Shown here piece after piece: positions 24,249-33,096 of a DNA stretch of 64,000 nucleotides (positions are counted from its first letter, which is position 1; the number at the start of each line of letters is the position of its first letter). The notes beneath the pieces are model-generated. The model worked only from the letters and a program-made list of their open reading frames with translations. It was not told the DNA's origin and made no database searches. A program made the position numbers and the translations under genes. Source of the DNA: Actinomycetospora endophytica (GTDB lineage Bacteria > Actinomycetota > Actinomycetes > Mycobacteriales > Pseudonocardiaceae); the NCBI RefSeq assembly GCF_021026375.1, contig NZ_JAJNDB010000007.1, positions 1 to 64,000 on the forward strand. The letters are read 5' to 3'.

Positions 24249-25217
24249 ATGGGCGGCAGCGAGGGCGACGACGACGGCGGCTCCATCGCGCCCCGGGCGC
24301 GCCCGGCCGGCGTCGAACTGACCGCCGGCGCGGTCGCCCGCCGGCTCGGCGTAGCGCCGTCGACGCTGCGGAGCTGGGCCCGCCGGTACGGGGTCGGACC
24401 CGCCGAGCACGAGTCCGGCCGCTACCGCCGCTACTCGGAACGGGACGTGGCCGAGCTCGAGACGATGTGTCGCCTCGTGGGGCAGGGTGTGGCCCCGTCC
24501 GCCGCGGCGGCCGTCGCCCGCCAGCACGTGCCCGGCGCCGAACCGGCCGTCGGCGCGGACCCCGAGGGCGGTCGCCGCTCGTATGCGCAGGTGGTCCGCG
24601 GGGTGGTCGGCGCGGCCCACCGCCTCGACGCCGACGCCGTGGTCGCGGCGGTCGCCGGACAGCTCGCCGAGCGTGGCGTGGTCGCGACCTGGCAGCAGAT
24701 GTGCCGGCCCGCCCTGGCGACGCTCGACCGCGAGGTCGCCGAGACCGGGGGGTGCATCGACGCGCAGCTGATCGCCGCCTGGGCCATCAGCACCGCCCTG
24801 CGTCCGGTCAGCGCCGCGTCCGACCCGCCCGCCGTCGCGAGCGGCGCCGGAGTCCTCCTGGCGTGCACCGACGGGGAGCAGCACACGCTGGCCCTCGAGG
24901 CCCTCCACGCGGCGCTGGCCGAGTCGCACCTGCCCGCCCGGATGCTGGGCCCGTCGGTCCCCGACGTCGCGCTCGCGGAAGCCTGCCGCCGGACCGGGCC
25001 CGACACCGTGGTGCTGTGGGCCCAGACCCCGTCGACCGCGCGCGCCGTGGTGCTCGACCAGGTCGGCGCCTCCGCCGGATCGGTCCTCGCGGTCGGACCC
25101 GGATGGGCCGGGCTGGACCTGCTGGACCTGCCCGCGACCGTCGACACCGTCGACGATCTGCCGGCCGTGCTGCGGCACATCGCCGGGCGGCTCGGAGCGC
25201 AGCTCGCCACTCGCTGA
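24249..25217 (+). CDS. MerR-family regulator with cobalamin-binding domain
   Basis: 322 residues. MerR HTH at about 22-80 (TAGAVARRLGVAPSTLRSWARRYG, SGRYRRYSERDVAEL). A helical bundle (about 110-190) and a Rossmann-like B12 domain (about 195-320) follow. Glu210-Gln211-His212 (DGEQHTLAL) matches the E-x-H segment that supplies the lower cobalt ligand in CarH/LitR photoreceptors. The W-x9-EH light-sensing motif of the helical bundle is not evident (VAETGGCIDAQL at that place). ATG 24249 has GAAGG 4 nt upstream. It is the only regulator next to the sunscreen operon, so light- or B12-dependent control is a fair inference. Confidence 0.82.
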   Translation: MGGSEGDDDGGSIAPRARPAGVELTAGAVARRLGVAPSTLRSWARRYGVGPAEHESGRYRRYSERDVAELETMCRLVGQGVAPSAAAAVARQHVPGAEPAVGADPEGGRRSYAQVVRGVVGAAHRLDADAVVAAVAGQLAERGVVATWQQMCRPALATLDREVAETGGCIDAQLIAAWAISTALRPVSAASDPPAVASGAGVLLACTDGEQHTLALEALHAALAESHLPARMLGPSVPDVALAEACRRTGPDTVVLWAQTPSTARAVVLDQVGASAGSVLAVGPGWAGLDLLDLPATVDTVDDLPAVLRHIAGRLGAQLATR

Positions 25218-25370
25218 ACCGCAACGGTTCTGCGTCGTTTCAACTCTCGCCGCGTCGGCAATCCTGCCCGCGATCGCGAGGGGAGGTCGTCAGGGCCCCC
25301 CGACGACATGCCGGCTCCAGACCCGTGGGCCAGGGCGTTCGCCCCCGCACGTGGAAGGAGACGGCCGGTC

Positions 25371-26057
25371 ATGCCCACGACACTGTTCGGACGGATGTTC
25401 CCCCCGGGACGGCACGAGCACGCGCCGAGTCCCGGTCGGGGGGTGCTCCTGGTCCACCGGATCGGCGCCGTGCTGGCCGCCGCCGTCCTCGTCACGTTCG
25501 CGACGGCGGGTGTGGCCGGCGGCCTGGAGTTCTTCTCCACCGAGGGCCGGCCCGTGCTCGGGCTCTCCTCGAACGGGCTGCTCTCCGCGATCTCGATCGC
25601 CACGGCCGTCGTCCTCGTCGCCGCCGCGATCCGGGGCGGACGGACCGCGTCGACCGTCCTCATCGTCGTCGGCGCGCTGTTCCTGATCTCGGCGTTCGTC
25701 AACCTCGCCCTGATCGGCACCGTCGCCAACCTGCTGGCGTTCCGGTTGCCCAACGTCTTCTTCAGCATCGGCGCCGGCCTCGTGCTGCTCCTCGTGGGCG
25801 CGTACGGGCGGCTGAGCGGCCGGCCGCCGGCCGACAACCCGTACCGCTCCGGGGACGCCGACGACGCCGGCGCGCCACCCCCGCAGCCGACCCCGACGAC
25901 GGCCGCGGAGGCGCTCGCCGACCGCGACATGGCCGTCGCCGAGGAAGCCGTCGCGCAGCACACCGCCACCCCCGACCAGGCCCGGCGGGTCCGGGCCATC
26001 GGGGACCTGCGCACCCACGAGGACCGCCGCCAGGCCTGGATGCGCTTCCAGCACTGA
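25371..26057 (+). CDS. DUF4383 membrane protein
   Basis: 228 residues. Four hydrophobic segments lie between about residues 25 and 140 (VLLVHRIGAVLAAAVLVTFA; LLSAISIATAVVLVAAAI; STVLIVVGALFLISAFVNLA; VFFSIGAGLVLLLVGAYG), the DUF4383 pattern. A 75-residue hydrophilic tail follows, Pro/Thr-rich then helical, presumably cytoplasmic. GGAAGGAG lies 10 nt before ATG 25371. It is 38 bp ahead of the HAD gene on the same strand, so it is probably the first gene of the mycosporine operon. Role unknown; transport or membrane anchoring is a guess. Confidence 0.78.
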   Translation: MPTTLFGRMFPPGRHEHAPSPGRGVLLVHRIGAVLAAAVLVTFATAGVAGGLEFFSTEGRPVLGLSSNGLLSAISIATAVVLVAAAIRGGRTASTVLIVVGALFLISAFVNLALIGTVANLLAFRLPNVFFSIGAGLVLLLVGAYGRLSGRPPADNPYRSGDADDAGAPPPQPTPTTAAEALADRDMAVAEEAVAQHTATPDQARRVRAIGDLRTHEDRRQAWMRFQH

Positions 26058-26095
26058 CCCGGCACCACCCGACCCGCACCAGAGGAAGAGGTTCC

Positions 26096-26767
26096 ATGGT
26101 CTCCGCGATCCTGCTCGGTTCCATCAGCACCGTCGTCGACACCTCCGAGCTGCAACGACAGGCCTTCAACGAGGCCTTCACGCAGCACGGCCTGCACTGG
26201 GAGTGGAGCCGCGACCGGTACCGCGCGATGCTCGCGGGCAACGGCGGCAGCGACCGGATCGCCGAGTACGCCCGGTCGATCGGGGAGCCCGTCGACGCCG
26301 ACGCGGTCCACGCGACGAAGTCGACGATCTTCCAGCGACGGCTGGCGTCCGCGGACGTCCGTCCCCGGCCCGGCGTCGCCGAGACGGTCCGGGCCGCGCG
26401 GGACGCCGGCCTGCGGGTCGGCCTCGTGACGTCGACCTCGAAGGAGAACGTCGCCGCGCTGCTCGACGCGGTCTCCGGTGACATCGACGCGAACGCGTGG
26501 GACGTCGTCGTCGACTCCTCGCGGGTCGAGCGCACCAAGCCGGACCCCGCCGCCTACACGGTGGCGCTGCGTGAGCTCGGGCTCGACGCCTCGCGGTGCC
26601 TGGCCGTCGAGGACAACCCCGGCGGCGCCCACGCGGCCGCCGCCGCGGGCGTCCCGTGCGTCGCGTTCCCGAACGAGAACACCGCCGACCTGGAGTTCGC
26701 GGGCGTCACCGGCCGCGTCGAGGCGCTCGACCTGGGCGAGCTCCGCTCCCTGGCCGGAAACCGCTGA
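26096..26767 (+). CDS. HAD-like protein with degenerate nucleophile motif
   Basis: 223 residues, aligned over its length with beta-phosphoglucomutase/CbbY-type HAD proteins. Motif II (VTSTSKENV), motif III Lys ([10 protein letters not shown]) and motif IV ([17 protein letters not shown]) are intact. Motif I, normally DxDGT, reads GSIST ([20 protein letters not shown]): both catalytic Asp residues are replaced. Phosphotransfer is therefore unlikely and a binding or regulatory role is possible. AGAGGAAGAGG precedes ATG 26096. It is 29 bp from mysA, so it belongs to the operon; a phosphatase on sedoheptulose 7-phosphate would be the naive reading. Confidence 0.85.
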   Translation: MVSAILLGSISTVVDTSELQRQAFNEAFTQHGLHWEWSRDRYRAMLAGNGGSDRIAEYARSIGEPVDADAVHATKSTIFQRRLASADVRPRPGVAETVRAARDAGLRVGLVTSTSKENVAALLDAVSGDIDANAWDVVVDSSRVERTKPDPAAYTVALRELGLDASRCLAVEDNPGGAHAAAAAGVPCVAFPNENTADLEFAGVTGRVEALDLGELRSLAGNR

Positions 26768-26796
26768 CCCCGCTCGACCTGGACAGGAGCCCCGCC

Positions 26797-28023
26797 ATGG
26801 CCGCCCCACCCGAGCCGACGCTGACCGCGACCGACACCGCCTTCCACGTCGAGGCGTACGAGAAGATCGACTATTCGCTGCGCTACGTCGACGGGGTCTT
26901 CGCGCCGGAGAACCCCGAGCTCGCCGAGGCCTACCGCCCGTACGGGCGCTGCCTGGCGGTGATCGACAGCGCCGTGCACGAGCTCCACGGCGAGCAGATG
27001 CAGGCCTACTTCGACCACCACGGGCTCGCGCTGACGCTGTTCCCGCTCACCATCCGCGAGCCCGACAAGACCATGCGCACCGTCGAGAGCATCGTCGACG
27101 CGTTCGGCGACTTCGGGCTGGTGCGCACCGAGCCGGTGCTCGTCGTCGGGGGCGGGCTCATCACCGACGTCACCGGCACGGCGTGCTCGATGTTCCGGCG
27201 CGCGACCAACTACATCCGCATCCCGACGACGCTGATCGGCCTGATCGACGCCAGCGTCGCGATCAAGGTCGCGGTCAACCACGGGAAGAACAAGAACCGC
27301 CTCGGGGCGTTCCACGCCTCCCAGCAGGTCATCCTCGACTTCTCGTTCCTGCGGACCCTCCCGGCCGACCAGGTGCGCAACGGGATGGCCGAGCTCGTGA
27401 AGATCGCGACGGTCGGGAACGCCGACATCTTCGAGACGCTAGAGAAGTACGGCGAGGACCTGCTGACGACGCGGTTCGGTCATCTCGACGGGTCACCCGA
27501 GCTGCGCGGGACCGCGCACCGGCTCACCTACGACGCCATCCGCACCATGCTCGAGCTCGAGGTCCCGAACCTGCAGGAGCTCGACCTCGACCGCGTCATC
27601 GCCTTCGGGCACACCTGGAGCCCCACCCTCGAGCTCACCCCGGAGCGGCCGTACTTCCACGGCCACGCGATCGCGGTCGACATGGCGTTCTCGACGACGC
27701 TCGCCGAGCGGCGGGGCTACATCTCGGCCGGGGAACGGGACCGGATCTTCTGGCTGATGAGCCGGATCGGGCTCACGCTCGACAGCCCGTACCTCACGCC
27801 CGAGCTGCTCGCGAAGGCCACGGACTCGATCGTGCAGACCCGCAACGGGCAGCTGCGCGCCGCCGTTCCGCGCCCGATCGGGACCTGCTTCTTCGTCAAC
27901 GACCTCACCGCCGACGAGCTCGCCGCGACGCTCGACGCCCACCACGAGCTCGCCGCGGGCTACCCGCGTGGCGGCCACGGCGAGGACATGTTCGTCGTGC
28001 CGGAGGAGGTGACGGCCTCGTGA
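26797..28023 (+). CDS. mysA: Sugar-phosphate cyclase, desmethyl-4-deoxygadusol synthase (MysA)
   Basis: 408 residues, dehydroquinate-synthase fold. NAD site [20 protein letters not shown]. Metal ligands are Glu in [15 protein letters not shown], His in [12 protein letters not shown] and His in [12 protein letters not shown]. The GHTWSP stretch and neighbours point to the DDGS/EEVS branch, which cyclises sedoheptulose 7-phosphate, not to AroB. With mysB, mysC and mysD behind it, DDGS is the best call; 2-epi-5-epi-valiolone synthase is the alternative. AGGAG lies 8 nt before ATG 26797, and the TGA overlaps the mysB GTG. Confidence 0.9.
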   Translation: MAAPPEPTLTATDTAFHVEAYEKIDYSLRYVDGVFAPENPELAEAYRPYGRCLAVIDSAVHELHGEQMQAYFDHHGLALTLFPLTIREPDKTMRTVESIVDAFGDFGLVRTEPVLVVGGGLITDVTGTACSMFRRATNYIRIPTTLIGLIDASVAIKVAVNHGKNKNRLGAFHASQQVILDFSFLRTLPADQVRNGMAELVKIATVGNADIFETLEKYGEDLLTTRFGHLDGSPELRGTAHRLTYDAIRTMLELEVPNLQELDLDRVIAFGHTWSPTLELTPERPYFHGHAIAVDMAFSTTLAERRGYISAGERDRIFWLMSRIGLTLDSPYLTPELLAKATDSIVQTRNGQLRAAVPRPIGTCFFVNDLTADELAATLDAHHELAAGYPRGGHGEDMFVVPEEVTAS

Positions 28024-28844
28024 CCCCGGCCGCCACCGCACCGGGGGCGCCGCGCCCGGTCACCCCGGTCGGGATCCTCGCCGCCGCCCTCGACGACGTG
28101 CTCGACCGGGCGCAGCGAGGGGCGCTCGACGCCGACGGACTCGACCGGCTGCGCGAGGCGCGGGATCTCGCCGTCGGGCTCGATCCCTACCTCGAGCGGT
28201 GCACCACCCCGGAGTCGACGGGGTTGGCCGCGCTCGCCCGGCGGACCGTCGAGCACGACTGGCGCACGCACTCCGGTGGGACCGGGCTCGAGCAGGAGAT
28301 GCTCTCCGGCCACGTCGAGGGACAGCTGCTGCGCACGCTGGTCCACGCGACGCGGGCGCGCTCCGTCCTCGAGATCGGCATGTTCACCGGCTACTCGGCG
28401 CTGGCGATGGCCGAGGCGGTCGGCGACGACGGCCGGGTCGTCGCCTGCGAGGTCGACGCCGACGTGGCCGCCCTCGCCCGGGAGTGCTTCGCGGGCTCGC
28501 CCGCCGGTGGCCGGATCGACGTCCGGGTCGGCCCGGCCGCCGACACGCTGCGCGCGCTCGCCGGGGAGTCCTTCGACCTGGTGTTCGTCGACGCCGACAA
28601 GGCCGGCTACGCCGACTACCTCACGGCCCTGCTCGACGGCGGGTTGCTCGGCCCGCGCGGCCTCGTCGTCGTCGACAACACCCTCATGCAGGGCCGGGCG
28701 TACGGCGCGGGCGCACCGACCGCCAACGGCGCCGCGATCGCCGCGTTCAACGACGCCGTCGCCGCCGACCCGCGGGTCGAGCAGGTCCTCGTCCCGCTGC
28801 GGGACGGCATGACGCTGATCCGCCGCGTCGAGGAGGACCGATGA
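28020..28844 (+). CDS. mysB: SAM-dependent O-methyltransferase (MysB)
   Basis: 274 residues. A helical N-terminal region (about 1-85) precedes a class I Rossmann domain: [18 protein letters not shown] (SAM loop), [26 protein letters not shown] and [13 protein letters not shown]. The last two hold the metal ligands of COMT-type enzymes. In the pathway it methylates desmethyl-4-deoxygadusol to 4-deoxygadusol. GTG 28020 overlaps the mysA stop (GTGA) and its own stop overlaps the oxygenase ATG (ATGA), so translation is coupled on both sides. Confidence 0.9.
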   Translation: MTPAATAPGAPRPVTPVGILAAALDDVLDRAQRGALDADGLDRLREARDLAVGLDPYLERCTTPESTGLAALARRTVEHDWRTHSGGTGLEQEMLSGHVEGQLLRTLVHATRARSVLEIGMFTGYSALAMAEAVGDDGRVVACEVDADVAALARECFAGSPAGGRIDVRVGPAADTLRALAGESFDLVFVDADKAGYADYLTALLDGGLLGPRGLVVVDNTLMQGRAYGAGAPTANGAAIAAFNDAVAADPRVEQVLVPLRDGMTLIRRVEEDR

Positions 28845-29617
28845 ACATCGAGGCACTGGCACCCGTCGGCGCCGAGATCACCGGCCTCGCGGTCGGTCCG
28901 CTCGACGACGTCACGGCCCTGCGCGACCTGCTCGCCGAGCACGGCGTCCTCGTGCTCCCCGACCAGGGCGACGTCGACGACGAGCGCTTCACGGCGTTCC
29001 TGCGCAGCTTCGGGGACCTGGCGTTCACCACCGGCGAGGCGCCGCTGGCGGGACACCCCGACCTGAACGTCGTCTCCAACGTGGGCCGTACCGAGCCGCC
29101 CCGCAGCACCTTCCACATCGACACCGGGTACGTGGCCCGACCCCCCGCCTACACCGCGCTGCGGGCCGTGGAGGTCCCCGAGCAGGGCGGCCGGACGCTG
29201 TTCAGCAACCAGTTCCGGGCCCACGACACGCTGCCCGACGAGCTCCGGCAGCGGGTGCAGGGCCGCACGCTGTGCCACGTCGTCACCGGCCTCGACCTCG
29301 GTCCCGACGACGAGGCCGCCGCCGACCACCCGGTGCTGCGCCCCCACCCGGTGTCCGGGCGGGTCGCGCTCTACCTCGACGCGCCGAAGCGCTGCGCCGC
29401 GGTCAGCGGGATGGGCGAGGAGGAGGCCGCCGACACCGTCACCGCGCTGCTCGAGCACTCCACCCGCGACGACAACGTCCATCGCCACGCCTGGCGGCCC
29501 GGCGACGTCGTCATCTGGGACAACGGCGCGGTCATGCACAGGGCCGACCACGACGGCGTCGTGGGGCACCGGGTGATGCACCGCGGGATGGTCGCGACCT
29601 ACCCGGGTGTGTCATGA
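28841..29617 (+). CDS. TauD/TfdA-family Fe(II)/2-oxoglutarate oxygenase, MysH-like
   Basis: 258 residues with a double-stranded beta-helix. The Fe(II) triad is His92-x-Asp94 (FHIDTGY) and His233 (DNGAVMHRA); 2-oxoglutarate is probably held by Arg244 or Arg248 (GHRVMHR). MysH of cyanobacteria is an enzyme of this type that converts the glycine side chain of mycosporine-like amino acids to give palythines. Here the gene sits between mysB and mysC with 4-bp overlaps on each side. That makes it an integral pathway enzyme; whether it does the MysH reaction or hydroxylates an intermediate needs testing. Confidence 0.82.
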   Translation: MNIEALAPVGAEITGLAVGPLDDVTALRDLLAEHGVLVLPDQGDVDDERFTAFLRSFGDLAFTTGEAPLAGHPDLNVVSNVGRTEPPRSTFHIDTGYVARPPAYTALRAVEVPEQGGRTLFSNQFRAHDTLPDELRQRVQGRTLCHVVTGLDLGPDDEAAADHPVLRPHPVSGRVALYLDAPKRCAAVSGMGEEEAADTVTALLEHSTRDDNVHRHAWRPGDVVIWDNGAVMHRADHDGVVGHRVMHRGMVATYPGVS

Positions 29618-30930
29618 GCCTGACCGGCGCCGCCCGGACCCTGGCGATCCAGGCGCTGCTGGCCGCCGCGCTGCCCGCGAACCTCGCCGTCACGGGCGCC
29701 GCGCTCGTCCGCTCGGCCCTGGTCGGCGCCCCGCCGCGTGACACGCCGGAGCGGCCGCGGACCGTGCTGGTCAGCGGCGGGAAGATGACCAAGGCGCTGA
29801 CGCTCGCCCGCGCGTTCCACACGGCCGGTCACCGGGTCGTGCTGGTCGAGTCGGCGCGCTACCGCCTGACCGGGCACCGCTTCTCCCGCGCCGTCGCCGC
29901 GTTCCACGTCGTGCCCGCCCCCGACGACCTCGGCTACGTGGATGCGCTCGTGGAGGTGGTGCGCCACGAGGGCGTCGACGTCTACGTGCCGGTCTGCAGC
30001 CCGGCGTCGAGCTGGTACGACGCGCTGGCCAAGCCGGTGCTCGAGCAGTACTGCGAGGTGCTGCACGGCGACGCCGAGGCCATCGGCACCGTCGACGACA
30101 AGGCCGCGTTCGCCGCGGCGGCGCAGGCCGGCGGGCTGCCGGTGCCGGACACGCATCGGGTGACGTCCGCGGCCGAGGTCGAGGCGTTCGACTTCCCGCC
30201 CGGCGGGCCGGGGTACGTGCTCAAGAGCATCCCGTACGACGCGGTCAACCGCCTCGATCTCACGCCGCTGCCTCGTCCGACACCGGACGAGACCGCCGCG
30301 TTCGCCCGGTCCAGGCCGATCTCGCCGGAGACGCCGTGGATCCTGCAGGCGTTCGTGCGCGGCCAGGAGTACTGCACCCACGGCACGGCCCGCGACGGCC
30401 GGCTCCAGGTCTACTGCTGCTGCGAGTCGTCGGCCTTCCAGCTCAACTACGCGCCGGTCGACGTCCCGGAGATCGAGCAGTGGGTGTCGCGGTTCGTCGC
30501 CGACCGGAAGCTCACCGGCCAGTACTCGTTCGATGTCATCGTCGAGGACGACGGAGCGCCGGTCGCGATCGAGTGCAACCCCCGCACCCACTCCGCGATC
30601 ACGATGTTCCACGACCGGCCCGAGGCTCTCGCGGCGGCGTACCTCGACGACGACGTCGCGACCCTGCGGCCGAGCCCGACCGCCCGGCCCACCTACTGGC
30701 TCTACCAGGAGCTCTGGCGGATGGTGTCGCGGCCGGCGACGGCCCTCGAGCGGCTCCGGGTGGTCCTGCGCGGTACGGACGCGATCTTCGACCTCGACGA
30801 CCCGCTGCCGTTCCTGCTGGTCCACCACCTGCAGATCCCGGCGCTGCTGTGGTCGAGCCTGCTCGCCGGGCGGGACTGGGTCCGGATCGACGTCAACATC
30901 GGCAAGCTCGTCGAACCGGCCGGGGACTGA
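29614..30930 (+). CDS. mysC: ATP-grasp ligase forming mycosporine-glycine (MysC)
   Basis: 438 residues. An Ala/Leu-rich hydrophobic N-terminus (about 5-38), usual in MysC proteins, is followed by a Rossmann-like VLVSGGKMTKALTLARAFHTAG, the ATP-grasp core (GYVLKSIPYDAV, WILQAFVRGQEYCTHG) and metal ligands in VAIECNPRTHSAITMF. MysC activates 4-deoxygadusol by phosphorylation and adds glycine. The C-terminal 90 residues (RPTYWLYQELWRM...) are family-typical. ATG 29614 overlaps the oxygenase stop; mysD begins 2 nt after the TGA. Confidence 0.9.
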   Translation: MSLTGAARTLAIQALLAAALPANLAVTGAALVRSALVGAPPRDTPERPRTVLVSGGKMTKALTLARAFHTAGHRVVLVESARYRLTGHRFSRAVAAFHVVPAPDDLGYVDALVEVVRHEGVDVYVPVCSPASSWYDALAKPVLEQYCEVLHGDAEAIGTVDDKAAFAAAAQAGGLPVPDTHRVTSAAEVEAFDFPPGGPGYVLKSIPYDAVNRLDLTPLPRPTPDETAAFARSRPISPETPWILQAFVRGQEYCTHGTARDGRLQVYCCCESSAFQLNYAPVDVPEIEQWVSRFVADRKLTGQYSFDVIVEDDGAPVAIECNPRTHSAITMFHDRPEALAAAYLDDDVATLRPSPTARPTYWLYQELWRMVSRPATALERLRVVLRGTDAIFDLDDPLPFLLVHHLQIPALLWSSLLAGRDWVRIDVNIGKLVEPAGD

Positions 30931-30932
30931 CC

Positions 30933-31949
30933 GTGCTACGCGTCCTGCACCTCGTCGGGTCCCCGACCAGCGAGTTCCTCGCCGAGCTCTCCCGGCTCTA
31001 CGCCCGCGGCTGCCTGGCCGCCACCGCCGACCCGGACCGGTACGAGCCGGTGATCGCCCACGTCTCGCCCGACGGGTGCTGGCGGTTCCCCACCACGGTG
31101 GACACGGCCGCCCCGGCCCTCGATCTGCCGGCCGCGCTGGCGCGGATCCGGGAACTCCCGCCCGACGTCGTCATCCCCCAGATGTTCTGCCTGCCCGGGA
31201 TGACGTCCTACCGCGCGCTGTTCGACGTGCTCGGCGTCCCGGTCGTCGGCAACCCGCCCGAGGTCATGGCGCTCGGCGCCGACAAGCCGCGGGCGCGGGC
31301 ACTCGTCGCGCACGGCGGGGTCGACGTGCCCGACGGCCGGGTGGTCACCTCCGCGTCGCCCGGCGCGGTGCCGGAGCTGCCGGTGGTGGTCAAGCCCGCG
31401 GACTCCGACAACTCGCTCGGCGTCACGCTGGTGCGCCGCCCCGAGCAGTACGGCCCGGCCCTCGGGGCGGCGCTCGGGCATTCCGGCGCGGCGCTCGTCG
31501 AGACCTACGTCCCGGCGGGGCGCGAGGTGCGGTGCGGCGTGATCGAGCACCGGGGGGAGCTCGTGTGCCTGCCGCTCGAGGAGTACCCGGTCGACGAGGA
31601 CGCGGCGCCGGTCCGGTTGCCGGCGGACAAGCTGGCCCGCGACGACGACGGCGGGCTCGGCCTGGTCGCGAAGGGCGCGGACCGGGCGTGGGCGGTCTCT
31701 CCCGACGACCCCGTGGTCGGTCCGGTGCACGAGGCCGCCCGCCGCTGCCACGCGGCCCTGGGGTGCCGCGACTACGGGCTCTTCGACTTCCGCGTCGACC
31801 CCGCGGGCCGCCCGTGGTTCCTCGAGGCCGGCCTGTACTGCTCCTTCGCCCCCACGAGCGTGATCGTCGCGATGGCGGAGCGGGCCGGCGTCCCGCTCGG
31901 CGAACTGTTCGCCGAGATGCTCGGGCGCGCGGCGGACCGGGGGCGCTGA
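30933..31949 (+). CDS. mysD: D-Ala-D-Ala-ligase-like ATP-grasp enzyme (MysD)
   Basis: 338 residues. ATP-grasp elements are LPVVVKPADSDNSLGVTLV (ATP Lys and Ser loop), VETYVPAGREVRCGVI, and YGLFDFRVDPAGRPWFLEAGLYCSF (metal Asp/Glu). The Asn of the usual E-x-N is replaced by Gly (FLEAG), as far as I can align it. MysD condenses a second amino acid (Ser, Thr or Ala in known systems) with mycosporine-glycine to give an imino-mycosporine. GTG 30933 lies 2 nt past mysC. Last gene of the coupled set. Confidence 0.88.
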   Translation: MLRVLHLVGSPTSEFLAELSRLYARGCLAATADPDRYEPVIAHVSPDGCWRFPTTVDTAAPALDLPAALARIRELPPDVVIPQMFCLPGMTSYRALFDVLGVPVVGNPPEVMALGADKPRARALVAHGGVDVPDGRVVTSASPGAVPELPVVVKPADSDNSLGVTLVRRPEQYGPALGAALGHSGAALVETYVPAGREVRCGVIEHRGELVCLPLEEYPVDEDAAPVRLPADKLARDDDGGLGLVAKGADRAWAVSPDDPVVGPVHEAARRCHAALGCRDYGLFDFRVDPAGRPWFLEAGLYCSFAPTSVIVAMAERAGVPLGELFAEMLGRAADRGR

Positions 31950-32088
31950 CGAGGCGGGCCGGGCTCACCGTGGTGGTGTCTTGCGCCCCCGAAGGAGGCA
32001 TGTCCCCGAGTCCCCGACGGTGATCCGTGCCACCGTGGCGGCGGTCCAGGCCAGTCAGGCCGGCCTCGAGGGGACGGAGCGGATCGAA

Positions 32089-33093
32089 GTGAGCAGCACA
32101 CGCAGCATCGCGCACGGGCAGCGCACCGGCTACGCCAGCCTCGAGGCCGGGCGGCTCTCGTTCGAGTCGTTCCCGATGCGCCTGTTCACCAAGGGCAACG
32201 CGCGGCACTGGAACCCCGCGGACATCGACTTCTCGCAGGACGCGCGCGACGTGGCGGCGATGACCGACGAGGAGCGCTGGCTCACCTCGGCGCTCGCCGC
32301 CCAGTTCCTGGCCGGCGAGGAGTCGGTGACCCAGGACCTGCAGCCCTTCATCGCCGCGATGGCCGCCGAGGGGCGGCTCGCCGACGAGATGTACCTGACC
32401 CAGTTCCTGTACGAGGAGGCCAAGCACACCGAGTCGTTCCGGCGCTGGTTCGACGCCGTGGGCATGACCGACGACCTGCACGAGTTCGTCGACTTCAACG
32501 ACGCCTACACCCAGATCTTCGCCCAGGAACTGCCGGCCTGCCTGCACGCGCTGCACGACGACCCGTCGCCCGCCAACCAGGTCCGGGCGTCGGTCACCTA
32601 CAACCACGTCGTCGAGGGCGCGCTCGCGCTGACCGGCTACTTCGGGTGGAGCCAGGTCTGCGCCTCGCGCGGGATCCTCCCCGGGATGCAGCGGGTGGTG
32701 AAGCTGATCGGCGACGACGAGCGCCGGCACATGGCCTGGGGCACGTTCACCTGCCGTCGCCACGTCGCCGCCGACGACGCGCTGTGGACGGTGGTCAACG
32801 ACCGCCTCGAGGAGCTCTTCGCGCCCGCGGTCGGCGTCATCGCGAACACCTTCGACCACTTCGGTGACGAGAACCCGCCGTTCGGCATCAGCGTCGACGA
32901 GATGACCGAGTACGCGGCCGACCGGTTGAACCGGCGCCTGGGCACGATCGAGTCCGCCCGGGGCGCCGACCTGCTCAGCATCGACACCGACGCCGACCCC
33001 GAGCGCCTCGAGGAGACCTTCCACGCCGAGGACCAGGCCGCGCTGCAGCAGGTGGCGGCCTCCGACGACGCCCCCGCGATCGCCCAGGCCTGA
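32089..33093 (+). CDS. R2-like ligand-binding oxidase (R2lox)
   Basis: 334 residues, closely similar to the mycobacterial protein Rv0233. The Mn/Fe ligands are Glu77, Glu110, His113 and Glu176, plus Glu/His in GDDERRHMAWG. Val80 and Tyr171 (EESV; VTYN) correspond to the Val-Tyr ether crosslink unique to R2lox and absent from true ribonucleotide reductase R2. GTG 32089 has GGAG 9 nt upstream and gives the family N-terminus; TTG 31981 or GTG in between would add an unmatched lead. Lies 139 bp after mysD, same strand. The physiological substrate of R2lox is unknown; it binds a long-chain fatty acid in crystals. Confidence 0.9.
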   Translation: MSSTRSIAHGQRTGYASLEAGRLSFESFPMRLFTKGNARHWNPADIDFSQDARDVAAMTDEERWLTSALAAQFLAGEESVTQDLQPFIAAMAAEGRLADEMYLTQFLYEEAKHTESFRRWFDAVGMTDDLHEFVDFNDAYTQIFAQELPACLHALHDDPSPANQVRASVTYNHVVEGALALTGYFGWSQVCASRGILPGMQRVVKLIGDDERRHMAWGTFTCRRHVAADDALWTVVNDRLEELFAPAVGVIANTFDHFGDENPPFGISVDEMTEYAADRLNRRLGTIESARGADLLSIDTDADPERLEETFHAEDQAALQQVAASDDAPAIAQA

Positions 33094-33096
33094 GGT

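Noticed and set aside
25286-25307. GTCGTC...GACGAC repeat between MerR and DUF4383
   Set aside because: Short arms in a G/C-run background; could be a weak terminator but not distinguishable from chance.
24467-26767. 766-codon plus-strand open frame
   Set aside because: Only the last 223 codons (HAD protein from 26096) have family similarity and a ribosome-binding site; the rest is Arg/Pro-rich antisense-type reading through the MerR and DUF4383 genes.
24431-26809. 792-codon minus-strand open frame
   Set aside because: Shadow of the MerR, DUF4383 and HAD genes; composition Ser/Arg/Ala-rich, no domain.
26478-28019. Plus-strand frame running into mysB from 26478
   Set aside because: Out of frame with mysA; only the part from GTG 28020 is the methyltransferase.
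31999-32022. Seven-codon frame (MSPSPRR) after AAGGAGG before R2lox
   Set aside because: The ribosome site is too close to the ATG and nothing downstream suggests a leader peptide.
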